Source of the DNA: Oceanimonas pelagia
GTDB taxonomy: Bacteria; Pseudomonadota; Gammaproteobacteria; Enterobacterales; Aeromonadaceae
Direction: 5' to 3'
NCBI RefSeq assembly: GCF_030849025.1
Contig: NZ_CP118224.1
Coordinates: 1,472,001 to 1,536,000 of the forward strand
Length of the DNA stretch: 64,000 nucleotides
Made by a program: the position numbers and the translations under genes. Positions within the stretch are counted from its first letter, which is position 1. Every line of letters begins with the position of its first letter. Below the pieces are notes generated by a model. The model made no database searches and was not told the DNA's origin. It saw only the letters and a list, made by a program, of their open reading frames with translations. Below, one piece after another: positions 26,335-35,900 of the stretch.

Positions 26335-29300
26335 ATGATTTTCAATGATGCCACCACTTCCGTGCTGCTGGAAAATGTCGAACACCTGGTCGGTGAAAAA
26401 TTTCCCGAACATACCGCCCCCCTGGTGCAGACCTTTGTCCGCAAACTCTACAGCGGCATGACCCATGATGATTTGCACCATCGTAACGACAGCGATCTTT
26501 ATGGTGCCGCCATCAACCTGTGGAACGACTTTGAAACCCGTCCCGATGACACTCCCCACGTGCAGGTGTACAACCCCGAACTGTCCCGCCACGGCTGGCA
26601 GTCGCCTCATACCATCGTCGAGCTGGTGCTGCGCGACGCCCCCTTTCAGGTGGATTCCATTCGTATGGCCCTGACCCGGCTGGGTATTACCGCACACCTG
26701 ATGCTGCACCAGCCCATGCACCTGGTGCGAAACCAGGAAGGCCGGCTGGAGCGTATTCTGTCCAGTAAGGACAAGGCCCAGCAAAACCGGGTGGAAACCG
26801 CCTTCCTGATTGAAATCGACCGCCAGCCCGAGAAGAAAAAGCGCGATCAACTGCGTGACGAACTGCTGTCGGTGGTGGAGGAAGTGGCACTGGCGGTGGA
26901 TGACTGGCAGCCCATGGTGAAGCGGCTCAACGAGGTGATCGAGGCGCTGCCGGCCCAGCTGAAACAGCACGACAGGGAAGAAGCGGAAGAAAACATGTCG
27001 TTCCTGCGCTGGATAGCGGATCACAATTTCACCCTGATGGGTTACCGCCGCTATCATATCTCCGCCATCGAAGGCGACTACGAGCTGGTGCCGGAAAACG
27101 ACACCAGCCTGGGGTTGATGCGCCATATTCAGCACGGCGACGGCCTGCGCCTGAGCACCCTGACGCCCACCGCGCAAAAAGAGGCGCTCAGCAAGAACAT
27201 ACTGGTGCTGACCAAAACCAACCACAAGTCCCGGGTGCACAGACCCGCCTATATCGACTACATCGGCATCAAGCGCTTCGACAGCAAGGGCAATGTCGTC
27301 GGCGAAGACCGCTTTATCGGCCTGTATGCCTCCAGCATCTACAACACCAGCGCCATGCAGATTCCCCTGATCGGTGCCAAGCTCAAGCGCATTATCAATG
27401 CCTCCGGGCTGGAAGCCGGCTCCCACGCCTACAAGGCGCTGCTCAACATTCTGGAAACCTATCCCCGCGACGAACTGATCCAGGCCCGGGAAGACGAATT
27501 GCTGGAGATCGGCATGGGCGTGCTGGGCATGCAGGAGCGGGACATGACCCGGCTGTTTGTGCGCCGGGATCTGTTTGGCCGTTTCTTTTCCTGCATGGTG
27601 TATGTCACCAAGGACAGGTACAACACCGCTCTGCGGGAAAAAACCCAGCGCATTTTCCAGCGTTATTTCGGCTCGGATGAGGAAGTGGAGTTCACCACCT
27701 ATTTCTCGGAAGGGGTGCTGGCCCGCACTCACTACCTGATCCGCGTGCAGAACAACACCATGGACATCAATGTGAACGAGATCCAGTCAAATCTGATTGA
27801 AGCCGCCCGCAGCTGGGAAGACAAGCTCGAGCAGGCCCTGTCTGCCAGTTTTGGCGAAGCCGAGGGCAACCGGCTCAAGGCCAAGTATCATCAGGCCTTT
27901 CCCCGTGCCTATACCGAAGACGTCATGCCGGGCTCGGCGGTGGCCGACATCGAGCAGCTGGAAGCGCTCAGCGACGACAACCGGCTGGGCATGCTGTTCT
28001 ACCGGGCCCAGGAGCAGGGCCAGGACTCCAACCGGGTGCGCCTGAAGCTGTATCACAGGGCCGAGCCCATTCACCTGTCCGACGTGTTGCCCATGCTGGA
28101 AAACATGGGACTGCGGGTGATCGGAGAAACCCCCTACGAAATCGACTGCGGTGAGGAAACCTTCTGGATCCTCGACTTCTCCATGCTGCATCCGCGCGGT
28201 CCGCTCGATCTCGACGCCAGCCAGCAGCGTTTTCAGCAGGCCTTTGCCCAGATCTGGCACAACGAGCTGGAAAACGACGGCTTCAACCGCCTGGTGCTGG
28301 CCACCCGGCTGACCGGCCGGGAAGTGAGCGTGCTGCGTGCCTACGCCCGCTACATGCGTCAGACCGGGGTCACCTTCAGTCAGGCCTACATCGAAGAAAC
28401 CCTGTCCCGCTATCCGCACCTGGCCTGCCTGCTGTTTACCCTGTTTGAACAACGGCTGTCGCCCGCCCGCAGGCAAAGCGCCAAGCAGTTGCAGGCCCTG
28501 CACCAGGAAATGCTGGCAGAGCTCGACAAGGTGGCCAATCTGGACGACGACCGCATCATTCGCCGTTACATGGAAATGATTGAAGCCACCCTGCGCACCA
28601 ACTTCTATCAGCCCGCCGCCGATGGCCGCGCCAAGGACTACATTTCCTTCAAGCTGGCCCCCGAGTCCATCAGCGACATGCCCTTGCCGTTGCCGAAATA
28701 CGAGATCTTCGTGTATTCGCCGCGGGTGGAAGGGGTGCATCTGCGCTGGGGCAAGGTGGCCCGGGGCGGTCTGCGCTGGTCCGATCGCCGGGAAGACTTC
28801 CGCACTGAAGTGCTGGGCCTGGTAAAAGCGCAGCAGGTAAAAAACACCGTGATCGTGCCGGTGGGCGCCAAGGGCGGCTTCGTGTGCAAGCAGCTGCCGG
28901 AAGGGGACAGGGCCGCCTTCCTGAAGGAAGGCCAGGACTGCTACCGGCTGTTTATTCGCGGCCTGCTCGACGTGACCGACAACATCGTCAACGGCGAGGT
29001 GATTCCGCCGAAACAGGTGGTACGCCACGACGAAGACGACTACTACCTGGTGGTGGCCGCCGACAAGGGCACCGCCACCTTCTCCGACATTGCCAATAGC
29101 ATCAGCGCCGAATACGGCCACTGGCTGGGGGATGCCTTCGCCTCCGGTGGCTCCGTGGGCTACGATCACAAAAAAATGGGCATCACCGCCCGGGGGGCCT
29201 GGGAGTCGGTCAAGCGCCATTTCCGCGAGCTGGGCATCGACTGTCAGACCACCGACTTTACCTGTGTCGGCATTGGCGATATGGGCGGCGATGTGTTCGG

Positions 29301-31170
29301 CAACGGCATGTTGCTGTCGAAACACATTCGGCTGGTGGGCGCCTTCAACCACCAGCACATCTTCATCGATCCCGATCCCGATGCTGCCAGCAGTTATGAA
29401 GAACGTCAGCGCCTGTTCACCACCCCCGGCACTACCTGGGACGATTACGACAAGTCACTGATTTCCGAAGGCGGCGGCGTCTTTGCCCGCTCCGCCAAGG
29501 CCATCACGCTGACGCCCCAGATGAAGAAGCTGCTGGGCACGCAAAAGGCCAGCCTTACCCCCACCGAGGTGATTCGCCAGCTGCTGATGGCCCAGGTGGA
29601 TCTGCTGTGGAACGGCGGCATCGGCACCTATATCAAGTCGCGCCGGGAGACCGACGCCGACGTGGGCGACCGGGCCAATGATGCCGTGCGCATTAACGGT
29701 GACCAGCTGCGAGCCCGTGTGGTGGGCGAGGGCGGCAACCTGGGCTGCACCCAGCTCGGTCGTATCGAATATGCCAGCAAGGGCGGACGCATCAACACCG
29801 ACTTTACCGACAACGTGGGCGGTGTGGACTGCTCCGACAATGAAGTCAATATCAAGATCCTGCTCAACAAGCTGGTCGCCGAGGGCGAGCTGACCCAGAA
29901 GCACCGGGATCAGCTGTTGTTTGACATGACCGACAAGGTGGCGGACATAGTGCTGACCAACGCCTACCGTCAGTCCCAGACCATCTCCATCACCCAGCAC
30001 AGGGGAGCCCAGGCACTGAAGGAGCACCAGCGCTTTATGCACTGGCTGGAGCGGGAAGGCAGCCTCGATCGCGGGCTGGAATATCTGCCGAGCGACGAGG
30101 AGCTGGCCGAGCGCATGGCCGCCAACCGTGGCCTGACCCGGCCGGAGCTCGCCATTCTGGTGGCCTACGGCAAGATGGTGTTGAAGGACATGCTCAATAT
30201 TCCCGAGATCACCAACAATGACTTTATCGCCCGGCTGCTGCCGGACAGCATGCCGGAGAAGCTGGTAGCCCGCTTTGGCGAGGCGCTGATGGCACACCCG
30301 CTGCGCAGCGAGATCATCGCCACCCGGCTGGCCAACATCATGGTCAACGACATGGGCTGCAACTTTGCCAACCGCATGCTCGATGAAACCGGTGCCGGCA
30401 TCGGCGACATTGCCGTGAGCTTTATGATTGCCCGGGAAGTGTTCGGCATGAACCAGCTGCTGCGCGACATCGAGGCGCTGGACAACCAGGTGCCGGCCGA
30501 GCTGCAACTGCAGATGTTCTACCAGGCCCGCCGCATGGTGCGCCGGGCCACCCGCTGGTTCCTGCGCAACCGCAACCGCAACCAGGGGCTGGAAGAAACC
30601 ATCGCCCAGTTCAAGCCCGCCTACGATACTCTGGGCGAGCACCTGTACGAGGTGATGGTGGACAGCGAAGTGGCCGAGCACCAGCAGGAAGTGGCACGGC
30701 TGGTGGAGCAGGGAGTTCCCGAATCGCTGGCGGCCCGGATCACCCACATGAGCTCGCTGTTCTCGGCGCTGGATCTGGCCCAGATCAGCCATGAGCACCA
30801 GCAGGACATTCGGGGCGCGGCCCAGGTCTATTTCCATCTGGGGGCGGCGCTGGAGCTGCACTGGTTCCTGGATCAGATCAATCAGCAGGCGGTGGGCAAC
30901 CACTGGCAGGCCCTGGCCCGGGCGGCCTTCCGGGAGGATCTGGACTTTCAGCAGCGCAGCCTCACCTCGGTGGTGCTGAAAAACTGTAAAGGAAAAGGGG
31001 AATGCGCTACCATGCTCGCCCAGTGGCTTGATGAGCATGAGCAGCTGCTCAATCGTTGGCGACATCTGCTGGCAGACTTCAAAACCTCCGGCAGTCATGA
31101 ATTCGCCCAGTTTTCCGTCGCCCTGCGCGAGCTGAACCTGCTGCATCTCAATTGTGTGAACGCCGCCTGA
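26335..31170 (+). CDS. gdhB: Large NAD-dependent glutamate dehydrogenase
   Basis: A 1611-residue, roughly 180 kDa NAD-specific glutamate dehydrogenase (L-GDH class) that oxidises glutamate to 2-oxoglutarate and ammonia in catabolism. The N-terminal half contains ACT-like regulatory segments. The catalytic core lies near residues 780-1200, with KVARGGLRWSDRREDFRTEV, PVGAKGGFVCKQ and CVGIGDMGGDVFGNGMLLS. The frame continues upstream to 26158, but MIFNDATTSVLLENVEHLVG fits homologues, and AGGA lies ten bases before this ATG. A leader of about 260 bases separates it from DUF2835. Its place between pepN and pyrD is different from E. coli, which lacks this enzyme. A strong terminator follows. Confidence 0.95.
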   Translation: MIFNDATTSVLLENVEHLVGEKFPEHTAPLVQTFVRKLYSGMTHDDLHHRNDSDLYGAAINLWNDFETRPDDTPHVQVYNPELSRHGWQSPHTIVELVLRDAPFQVDSIRMALTRLGITAHLMLHQPMHLVRNQEGRLERILSSKDKAQQNRVETAFLIEIDRQPEKKKRDQLRDELLSVVEEVALAVDDWQPMVKRLNEVIEALPAQLKQHDREEAEENMSFLRWIADHNFTLMGYRRYHISAIEGDYELVPENDTSLGLMRHIQHGDGLRLSTLTPTAQKEALSKNILVLTKTNHKSRVHRPAYIDYIGIKRFDSKGNVVGEDRFIGLYASSIYNTSAMQIPLIGAKLKRIINASGLEAGSHAYKALLNILETYPRDELIQAREDELLEIGMGVLGMQERDMTRLFVRRDLFGRFFSCMVYVTKDRYNTALREKTQRIFQRYFGSDEEVEFTTYFSEGVLARTHYLIRVQNNTMDINVNEIQSNLIEAARSWEDKLEQALSASFGEAEGNRLKAKYHQAFPRAYTEDVMPGSAVADIEQLEALSDDNRLGMLFYRAQEQGQDSNRVRLKLYHRAEPIHLSDVLPMLENMGLRVIGETPYEIDCGEETFWILDFSMLHPRGPLDLDASQQRFQQAFAQIWHNELENDGFNRLVLATRLTGREVSVLRAYARYMRQTGVTFSQAYIEETLSRYPHLACLLFTLFEQRLSPARRQSAKQLQALHQEMLAELDKVANLDDDRIIRRYMEMIEATLRTNFYQPAADGRAKDYISFKLAPESISDMPLPLPKYEIFVYSPRVEGVHLRWGKVARGGLRWSDRREDFRTEVLGLVKAQQVKNTVIVPVGAKGGFVCKQLPEGDRAAFLKEGQDCYRLFIRGLLDVTDNIVNGEVIPPKQVVRHDEDDYYLVVAADKGTATFSDIANSISAEYGHWLGDAFASGGSVGYDHKKMGITARGAWESVKRHFRELGIDCQTTDFTCVGIGDMGGDVFGNGMLLSKHIRLVGAFNHQHIFIDPDPDAASSYEERQRLFTTPGTTWDDYDKSLISEGGGVFARSAKAITLTPQMKKLLGTQKASLTPTEVIRQLLMAQVDLLWNGGIGTYIKSRRETDADVGDRANDAVRINGDQLRARVVGEGGNLGCTQLGRIEYASKGGRINTDFTDNVGGVDCSDNEVNIKILLNKLVAEGELTQKHRDQLLFDMTDKVADIVLTNAYRQSQTISITQHRGAQALKEHQRFMHWLEREGSLDRGLEYLPSDEELAERMAANRGLTRPELAILVAYGKMVLKDMLNIPEITNNDFIARLLPDSMPEKLVARFGEALMAHPLRSEIIATRLANIMVNDMGCNFANRMLDETGAGIGDIAVSFMIAREVFGMNQLLRDIEALDNQVPAELQLQMFYQARRMVRRATRWFLRNRNRNQGLEETIAQFKPAYDTLGEHLYEVMVDSEVAEHQQEVARLVEQGVPESLAARITHMSSLFSALDLAQISHEHQQDIRGAAQVYFHLGAALELHWFLDQINQQAVGNHWQALARAAFREDLDFQQRSLTSVVLKNCKGKGECATMLAQWLDEHEQLLNRWRHLLADFKTSGSHEFAQFSVALRELNLLHLNCVNAA

Positions 31171-31188
31171 TCAGGTGGCCACGACAAA

Positions 31189-31216
31189 AGCCCCGGCCAT
31201 GACCGGGGCTTTTTTA
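31189..31216 (+). terminator. Terminator after gdhB
   Basis: AGCCCCGG pairs with CCGGGGCT around CCATGA and is followed by six T. It lies only 15 bases before the pyrD start, so the pyrD transcript must begin in or before the hairpin or come from read-through. Confidence 0.92.
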
Positions 31217-31230
31217 TAAGGAAGCAAAAC

Positions 31231-32238
31231 GTGTACTCCCTGGTAAAACCCCTGCTGTTTCAGTGTGATCCCGAACATGCCCACGAGCTGACCATCAAGG
31301 CCCTGGCCAAAACCCAGCGCACGCCGCTGGCAGCCCTGTACCGTCGTCCGGCCATTCACAACCCGGTGACCGTGATGGGGCTGACCTTCAGCAACCCGGT
31401 GGGCCTGGCCGCGGGCCTCGACAAGAACGGCGAGTGTATCGACGCCTTCGCTGCCATGGGCTTTGGTTTTGTGGAAGTGGGTACGGTCACCCCCCGTCCC
31501 CAGGACGGCAATCCCAAACCCCGGTTGTTTCGGGTCAAGCCCGCCGAAGGCATTATCAACCGCATGGGGTTCAACAACCGGGGCATCGATTACCTGATCG
31601 AGAACGTGAAAAACGCCCGCTACACGGGCATTCTCGGCATCAATATCGGCAAAAACAAGGACACTCCCATTGAGCACGGCAAGGACGATTACCTGATCTG
31701 CATGGAAAAGTCCTTTGAGCACGCCAGCTACATTACCGTAAATATTTCTTCTCCGAACACGCCGGATCTGCGTTCGCTGCAATATGGCGACGCCCTCGAC
31801 GATCTGCTGGGATCCCTGAAAGAAAAACAGGCGCAACTGGCCGGGAAATATCACAGGCAGGTGCCGCTGGTGGTGAAGATAGCGCCGGATCTGAATGAAG
31901 CGGAAATAGAGCAGATCGCCGACAGCCTGGTGCGTTTTAATATCGATGGTGTGATCGCCACCAATACCACTCTGGATCGGGAGCTGGTGTTTGAGCTGCC
32001 CCACGCCCAGGAAGCGGGCGGGCTCAGCGGCCGCCCGGTACAGAACAAGAGCACCCGGGTCATTGCCGAGCTGTCACGCCGGCTCGACGGCAAGCTGCCC
32101 ATTATCGGGGTAGGGGGCATTGACTCGCTCACCGCCGCCCGGGAAAAAATGGCCGCCGGCGCCAGCCTGGTGCAGGTTTATTCCGGCTTTATTTATCATG
32201 GCCCGAAACTGGTACAAAACCTGGCGAGCCATCTGTAA
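31231..32238 (+). CDS. pyrD: Dihydroorotate dehydrogenase (quinone), class 2
   Basis: A 335-residue FMN flavoprotein that oxidises dihydroorotate to orotate in pyrimidine synthesis and passes electrons to quinone at the inner membrane. The N-terminal amphipathic helices ([22 protein letters not shown]) mark class 2. [11 protein letters not shown], the NISSPNTP loop with the catalytic Ser, and IIGVGGIDS are present. The start is GTG with AAGGAAG upstream. The gene order pyrD-zapC-rlmL is as in E. coli, with the tRNA cluster added here. A 40-base imperfect hairpin lies between it and zapC. Confidence 0.96.
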   Translation: MYSLVKPLLFQCDPEHAHELTIKALAKTQRTPLAALYRRPAIHNPVTVMGLTFSNPVGLAAGLDKNGECIDAFAAMGFGFVEVGTVTPRPQDGNPKPRLFRVKPAEGIINRMGFNNRGIDYLIENVKNARYTGILGINIGKNKDTPIEHGKDDYLICMEKSFEHASYITVNISSPNTPDLRSLQYGDALDDLLGSLKEKQAQLAGKYHRQVPLVVKIAPDLNEAEIEQIADSLVRFNIDGVIATNTTLDRELVFELPHAQEAGGLSGRPVQNKSTRVIAELSRRLDGKLPIIGVGGIDSLTAAREKMAAGASLVQVYSGFIYHGPKLVQNLASHL

Positions 32239-32256
32239 GCTGTGATAATTATTTGC

Positions 32257-32296
32257 CCCCAACCGCTAAATTCAATATATATTTAGAGCGTTGGGG
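32257..32296 (+). repeat. Long imperfect stem-loop between pyrD and zapC
   Basis: CCCCAACCGCTAAAT faces ATTTAGAGCGTTGGGG across a nine-base AT loop. The stem is about 15 bp with an internal bulge and is followed by a T-rich but interrupted tract. It may end pyrD transcription or form part of the zapC leader. Confidence 0.6.
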
Positions 32297-32325
32297 ACAT
32301 TTCTTTATTTTCACAAGGTGCGTGA

Positions 32326-32862
32326 ATGCTGCTACAACCAAATGATCAGTGGTGCTGGTTTGTCGGCGCAGACCGGCACCTGATGCTGGATCTGGGAGAA
32401 GACATGCTGTTTGCCACTCCCTATTTACAACATAAACTGATTTGCGCCGGTGACCTGCGGCAAAATTTCTCGGTGGAAGACACCGGGCTGTATTATACCT
32501 TTCTCGACAAACTCAGCTGTGTGGCCACGCCCTCACGGCGAATTCAGGCGGCACTGAACGGTGTGGCCGTGGCCCGCTTCTACAAGCCGCTGATGCCCCA
32601 GAGCTGGTTTTTTGAGCCTCAGGCCGACTACCACCAGCCCCAGTTGGGTGAGCTGATTGGTCTCGACTGTGGAGAGCGTCATCTGACCATGATGGTGGTG
32701 GAAACCTCGCCGTCGGCGTCCTTGTGCATTTCCCTGTCGGCAGACGTGGTGCTGAGTGAGTCAAAGAAATTACCGGTGTTTGGCGCCATCAAGGTAATGA
32801 ACGACAGGCTGTTCAGCCTGGAAGCAGACATGCAGGTACAGGAAATGCGCCGCGTCGGCTGA
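32326..32862 (+). CDS. zapC: Cell division protein ZapC
   Basis: A 178-residue cytoplasmic protein matching ZapC, which binds FtsZ and promotes lateral bundling of protofilaments at the division ring. The N-terminus MLLQPNDQWCWFVGADRHLML and the FYKPLMPQSWFF and IGLDCGERHLTMMVVE stretches are the recognisable parts. It sits downstream of pyrD, as in E. coli. No signal peptide or membrane helix is present. A stem-loop at 32257-32296 separates it from pyrD, so it may have its own promoter. Confidence 0.9.
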   Translation: MLLQPNDQWCWFVGADRHLMLDLGEDMLFATPYLQHKLICAGDLRQNFSVEDTGLYYTFLDKLSCVATPSRRIQAALNGVAVARFYKPLMPQSWFFEPQADYHQPQLGELIGLDCGERHLTMMVVETSPSASLCISLSADVVLSESKKLPVFGAIKVMNDRLFSLEADMQVQEMRRVG

Positions 32863-32929
32863 TGATGCCGGCGTATGTATTTTTCGGGGGGAATCTATCT
32901 GAAAGCAGGGGAGTGACTGTTCACCGGAT

Positions 32930-33006
<77 letters not shown>

Positions 33007-33043
33007 GCCGGTGTAATCACTTTTTGATGCTTGCAATATCAGT

Positions 33044-33120
<77 letters not shown>

Positions 33121-33162
33121 CCGATAACTGATAATGCCATTGTGTCGCTGGTGTTGACCGGT

Positions 33163-33239
<77 letters not shown>

Positions 33240-33273
33240 GCCGGTAACACATCAACGTACACTGTCTGAGAAC

Positions 33274-33350
<77 letters not shown>

Positions 33351-33364
33351 TCCTCAGGTGGCGT

Positions 33365-33393
33365 ATACTAGTGATCCGGCCCACTGAACGCAA
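33365..33393 (-). promoter_or_regulatory. Promoter of the tRNA-fMet cluster
   Basis: On the minus strand, TTGCGT (33388-33393), a 17-base spacer and TAGTAT (33365-33370) form a sigma-70 promoter. A GC-rich discriminator (ACGCC), typical of stable-RNA promoters, follows. The first tRNA begins about 14 bases further on. Confidence 0.7.
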
Positions 33394-33529
33394 GCCCTTG
33401 ATTGAAACTTTATTTTGTTTGCTGGTTAAAGCAGCAGTATGTTTGCCTGTCACTCACATTGCCTTTATTTTGCTCACCCGGTACCCGCCCGCCCACCATT
33501 AATCCGCAGAAATCGCATTACCACTCATG

Positions 33530-33535
33530 TATAAT
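33530..33535 (+). promoter_or_regulatory. Putative -10 of the rlmKL operon
   Basis: TATAAT lies 33 bases before the rlmKL ATG. No good -35 is seen at the usual distance, so it is called as a -10 only. Confidence 0.5.
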
Positions 33536-33567
33536 GTGCCCTCTCTTTTGTTTGACCATGCGTGATT

Positions 33568-35670
33568 ATGCTGCCGTTTTTTGCTACCTGCCCCAAGGGG
33601 CTGGAATCCTTACTCTCCGATGAACTGCAAGCCCTGGGCGCCAGCCGAGTGCAGGAAACCGTGGCCGGTGTTGCCTTTGAAGGCGAGCTGGACGTGGCCT
33701 ACCGGGCCTGTTTGTGGTCGCGGCTGGCCTCGCGCATCATGCTGCAGCTGGCCGACTTTCCCATGCGCGACGACATGGACCTGTATCTGGGCGCCAGCAA
33801 CGTGGAGTGGGAAACCCACATTCAGCAGGGCCAGACCTTTGCGGTGGACTTTTCCGGCAGCAACCGCGCCATTACCAATACCCAGTACGGCGCCCTCAAG
33901 ATCAAGGACGCCATTGTCGACCGGCTGAACAAGCGCCGGGGCGAGCGTCCCAGCGTGGACAAGCGCTTTCCCGACATTCGCATTCTGGCCCACCTCAAAC
34001 GGGACCGGCTGAGCATTACCCTAGACTTGTCCGGTCCTGCCCTGCACCAGCGCGGTTACCGTCAGCAGGCAGGGGAAGCACCGCTGAAGGAAAATCTGGC
34101 CGCCGCCATTTTGTTGCGCAGCGGCTGGGATACCACAAGCCCGCTGGTGGATCCCATGTGCGGCTCCGGCACCCTGCTGATTGAGGCCGCACTGATGGCC
34201 GCCGATCAGGCGCCCGGACTGTTGCGCCCGCGTTTTGGCTTTATGGCCTGGTCCGGTCACGACCGGGAGCTGTGGCAGAGTCTGCACGCCGAGGCCACGG
34301 TGCGCGCTACCCGCGGCCTGAACAAGGCCAGTGCCGTGCTTTATGGCTTTGATCAGGACCAGCGGGTGTTGGCCTTTGCCCGGGAAAACGCCGAGGCGGC
34401 CGGGGTAGAGCGCCTGATCCACTTTACTCAAGGGGCCGTGGGTGAGCTGCAAAACCCGAGCGAGCAACCGGGCTGGCTGATTTCCAACCCGCCCTATGGC
34501 GAGCGCCTGAGCGAGTTCCCGTCGCTGCTGGGCCTGCACCAGGGCCTGGGTGACACCCTGCGGGAGCGGTTCAGGGGCTGGCACGTCAGCCTGATTTCCA
34601 GCTCCCCCGAGCTGCTCAGCTGCCTGCGCCTGCGCCCGGAAAAAACCTACAAGCTGTTTAACGGCGCCCTGGCCTGCGAGCTGCGTAACTACCTGGTGGC
34701 CGAAGACGCCCGGCCGGCACGGCCGCTGGCGGAAGACTTCGCCAATCGCCTGGCCAAGAACATCAAGGCCCTGGACAAGTGGGCCCGGGGCGAGGGCATC
34801 GACTGCTACCGCCTGTACGACGCCGACTTGCCCGAATACAACGCAGCCATCGACCGTTACCAGGATCATCTGGTCATTCAGGAATACGCCGCGCCCAAGA
34901 GCGTACCCGAGCACAAGGCGCGTGCCCGTTTCTTTGACCTGGTGCAGGCCACCATGACGGTCACCGGCGTGCCCGGCAACAAGGTGGTGCTCAAGGTCCG
35001 TACCCGCCAGAAGGGCAATGAGCAATATGAAAAGCTCGACAAGCGCGAACAGTGGATGGAAGTGCAGGAGCATAACGCCCGGCTGCTGGTGAACCTGCAT
35101 GATTACCTGGACACCGGCCTGTTTCTGGATCACAGGCCCATTCGCAAACGCCTGGGGGAACTGGCCAGCGGCAAGGATGTGCTCAATGTATTTGCCTACA
35201 CCGGCACTGCCACCGTGCATGCGGCCCTGGGCGGCGCCCGCTCCACCACCACGGTGGACATGTCCAAGACCTACCTGCAGTGGGCCGAGCGCAACATGCA
35301 GCTCAACGGTCAGGGTGGGCGTCGCCATCAGTTCGTACAGGCCGACTGCCTGAGCTGGCTGAGCCACACCGACGGCGATTACGATTTGATCTTCGCCGAT
35401 CCACCGACCTTCTCCAACTCCAAACGTATGGAAGACAGCTTTGATGTGCAGCGGGATCACATCGCGTTGCTGCACCTGCTGAGCAGGCACCTGCGCAAGG
35501 GGGGGCTGCTGATCTTTTCCAACAACAAGCGCAACTTCAAAATGGACGTTGACGGTCTGGCCGCGCTGGGGCTGGAGGCGAAGGACATCACCCGCTCAAC
35601 GCTGCCGAAAGACTTTGCCCGCAATCCGCAAATCCACAACTGCTGGGAAATTCGCTGGAGTGCACAATGA
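33568..35670 (+). CDS. rlmKL: Bifunctional 23S rRNA methyltransferase RlmKL
   Basis: A 700-residue fusion of two methyltransferases that modify 23S rRNA at G2069 (m7G) and G2445 (m2G). The N-terminus has a THUMP RNA-binding domain (about residues 45-155). The first methyltransferase has VDPMCGSGTLLIEA and the catalytic NPPYGERL (Asn308). The second (about 430-700) has DVLNVFAYTGTATVHAALGG and DPPTFSNSKRM (Asp611). The GTG at 33562 is also in frame; I prefer the ATG at 33568 because MLPFFATCPKGLESLL aligns with homologues. The stop overlaps the next ATG by four bases, so it heads an operon with the glutaredoxin-like gene and uup. Confidence 0.95.
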   Translation: MLPFFATCPKGLESLLSDELQALGASRVQETVAGVAFEGELDVAYRACLWSRLASRIMLQLADFPMRDDMDLYLGASNVEWETHIQQGQTFAVDFSGSNRAITNTQYGALKIKDAIVDRLNKRRGERPSVDKRFPDIRILAHLKRDRLSITLDLSGPALHQRGYRQQAGEAPLKENLAAAILLRSGWDTTSPLVDPMCGSGTLLIEAALMAADQAPGLLRPRFGFMAWSGHDRELWQSLHAEATVRATRGLNKASAVLYGFDQDQRVLAFARENAEAAGVERLIHFTQGAVGELQNPSEQPGWLISNPPYGERLSEFPSLLGLHQGLGDTLRERFRGWHVSLISSSPELLSCLRLRPEKTYKLFNGALACELRNYLVAEDARPARPLAEDFANRLAKNIKALDKWARGEGIDCYRLYDADLPEYNAAIDRYQDHLVIQEYAAPKSVPEHKARARFFDLVQATMTVTGVPGNKVVLKVRTRQKGNEQYEKLDKREQWMEVQEHNARLLVNLHDYLDTGLFLDHRPIRKRLGELASGKDVLNVFAYTGTATVHAALGGARSTTTVDMSKTYLQWAERNMQLNGQGGRRHQFVQADCLSWLSHTDGDYDLIFADPPTFSNSKRMEDSFDVQRDHIALLHLLSRHLRKGGLLIFSNNKRNFKMDVDGLAALGLEAKDITRSTLPKDFARNPQIHNCWEIRWSAQ

Positions 35671-35900
35671 GCCTGACGCTGTTTTCCACCGATGGCTGCC
35701 ACCTGTGCGAACAGGCCTGGACTCTGCTGGAGCAGACCGGGCTGGCCGTCAACGCCGAAATAAAAGACATCATCGACAACGACCAGTGGCTGGACGCCTA
35801 CCGCATTCGCATTCCGGTGCTGCGCCGGGCCGATGGCGCCGAGCTGGACTGGCCCTTCAGCGCCGATGACCTTATCGCATTTAACCGGGAAAATTCATGA
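35667..35900 (+). CDS. Glutaredoxin family protein
   Basis: A 77-residue thioredoxin-fold protein of the short glutaredoxin-like (DUF836) family. The redox motif CHLC is at residues 11-14 (STDGCHLCEQA), and the cis-proline is in RIRIPVLRR. A four-base ATGA overlap couples it to rlmKL upstream, and another four-base overlap leads into uup. The same small gene commonly sits before uup in related genera. Its physiological reductant and target are unknown. Confidence 0.88.
   Translation: MSLTLFSTDGCHLCEQAWTLLEQTGLAVNAEIKDIIDNDQWLDAYRIRIPVLRRADGAELDWPFSADDLIAFNRENS

Noticed and set aside
31222-31236. A PurR-like box at the pyrD start
   Set aside because: Only a weak partial match to ACGCAAACGTTTGCGT, not enough to call.
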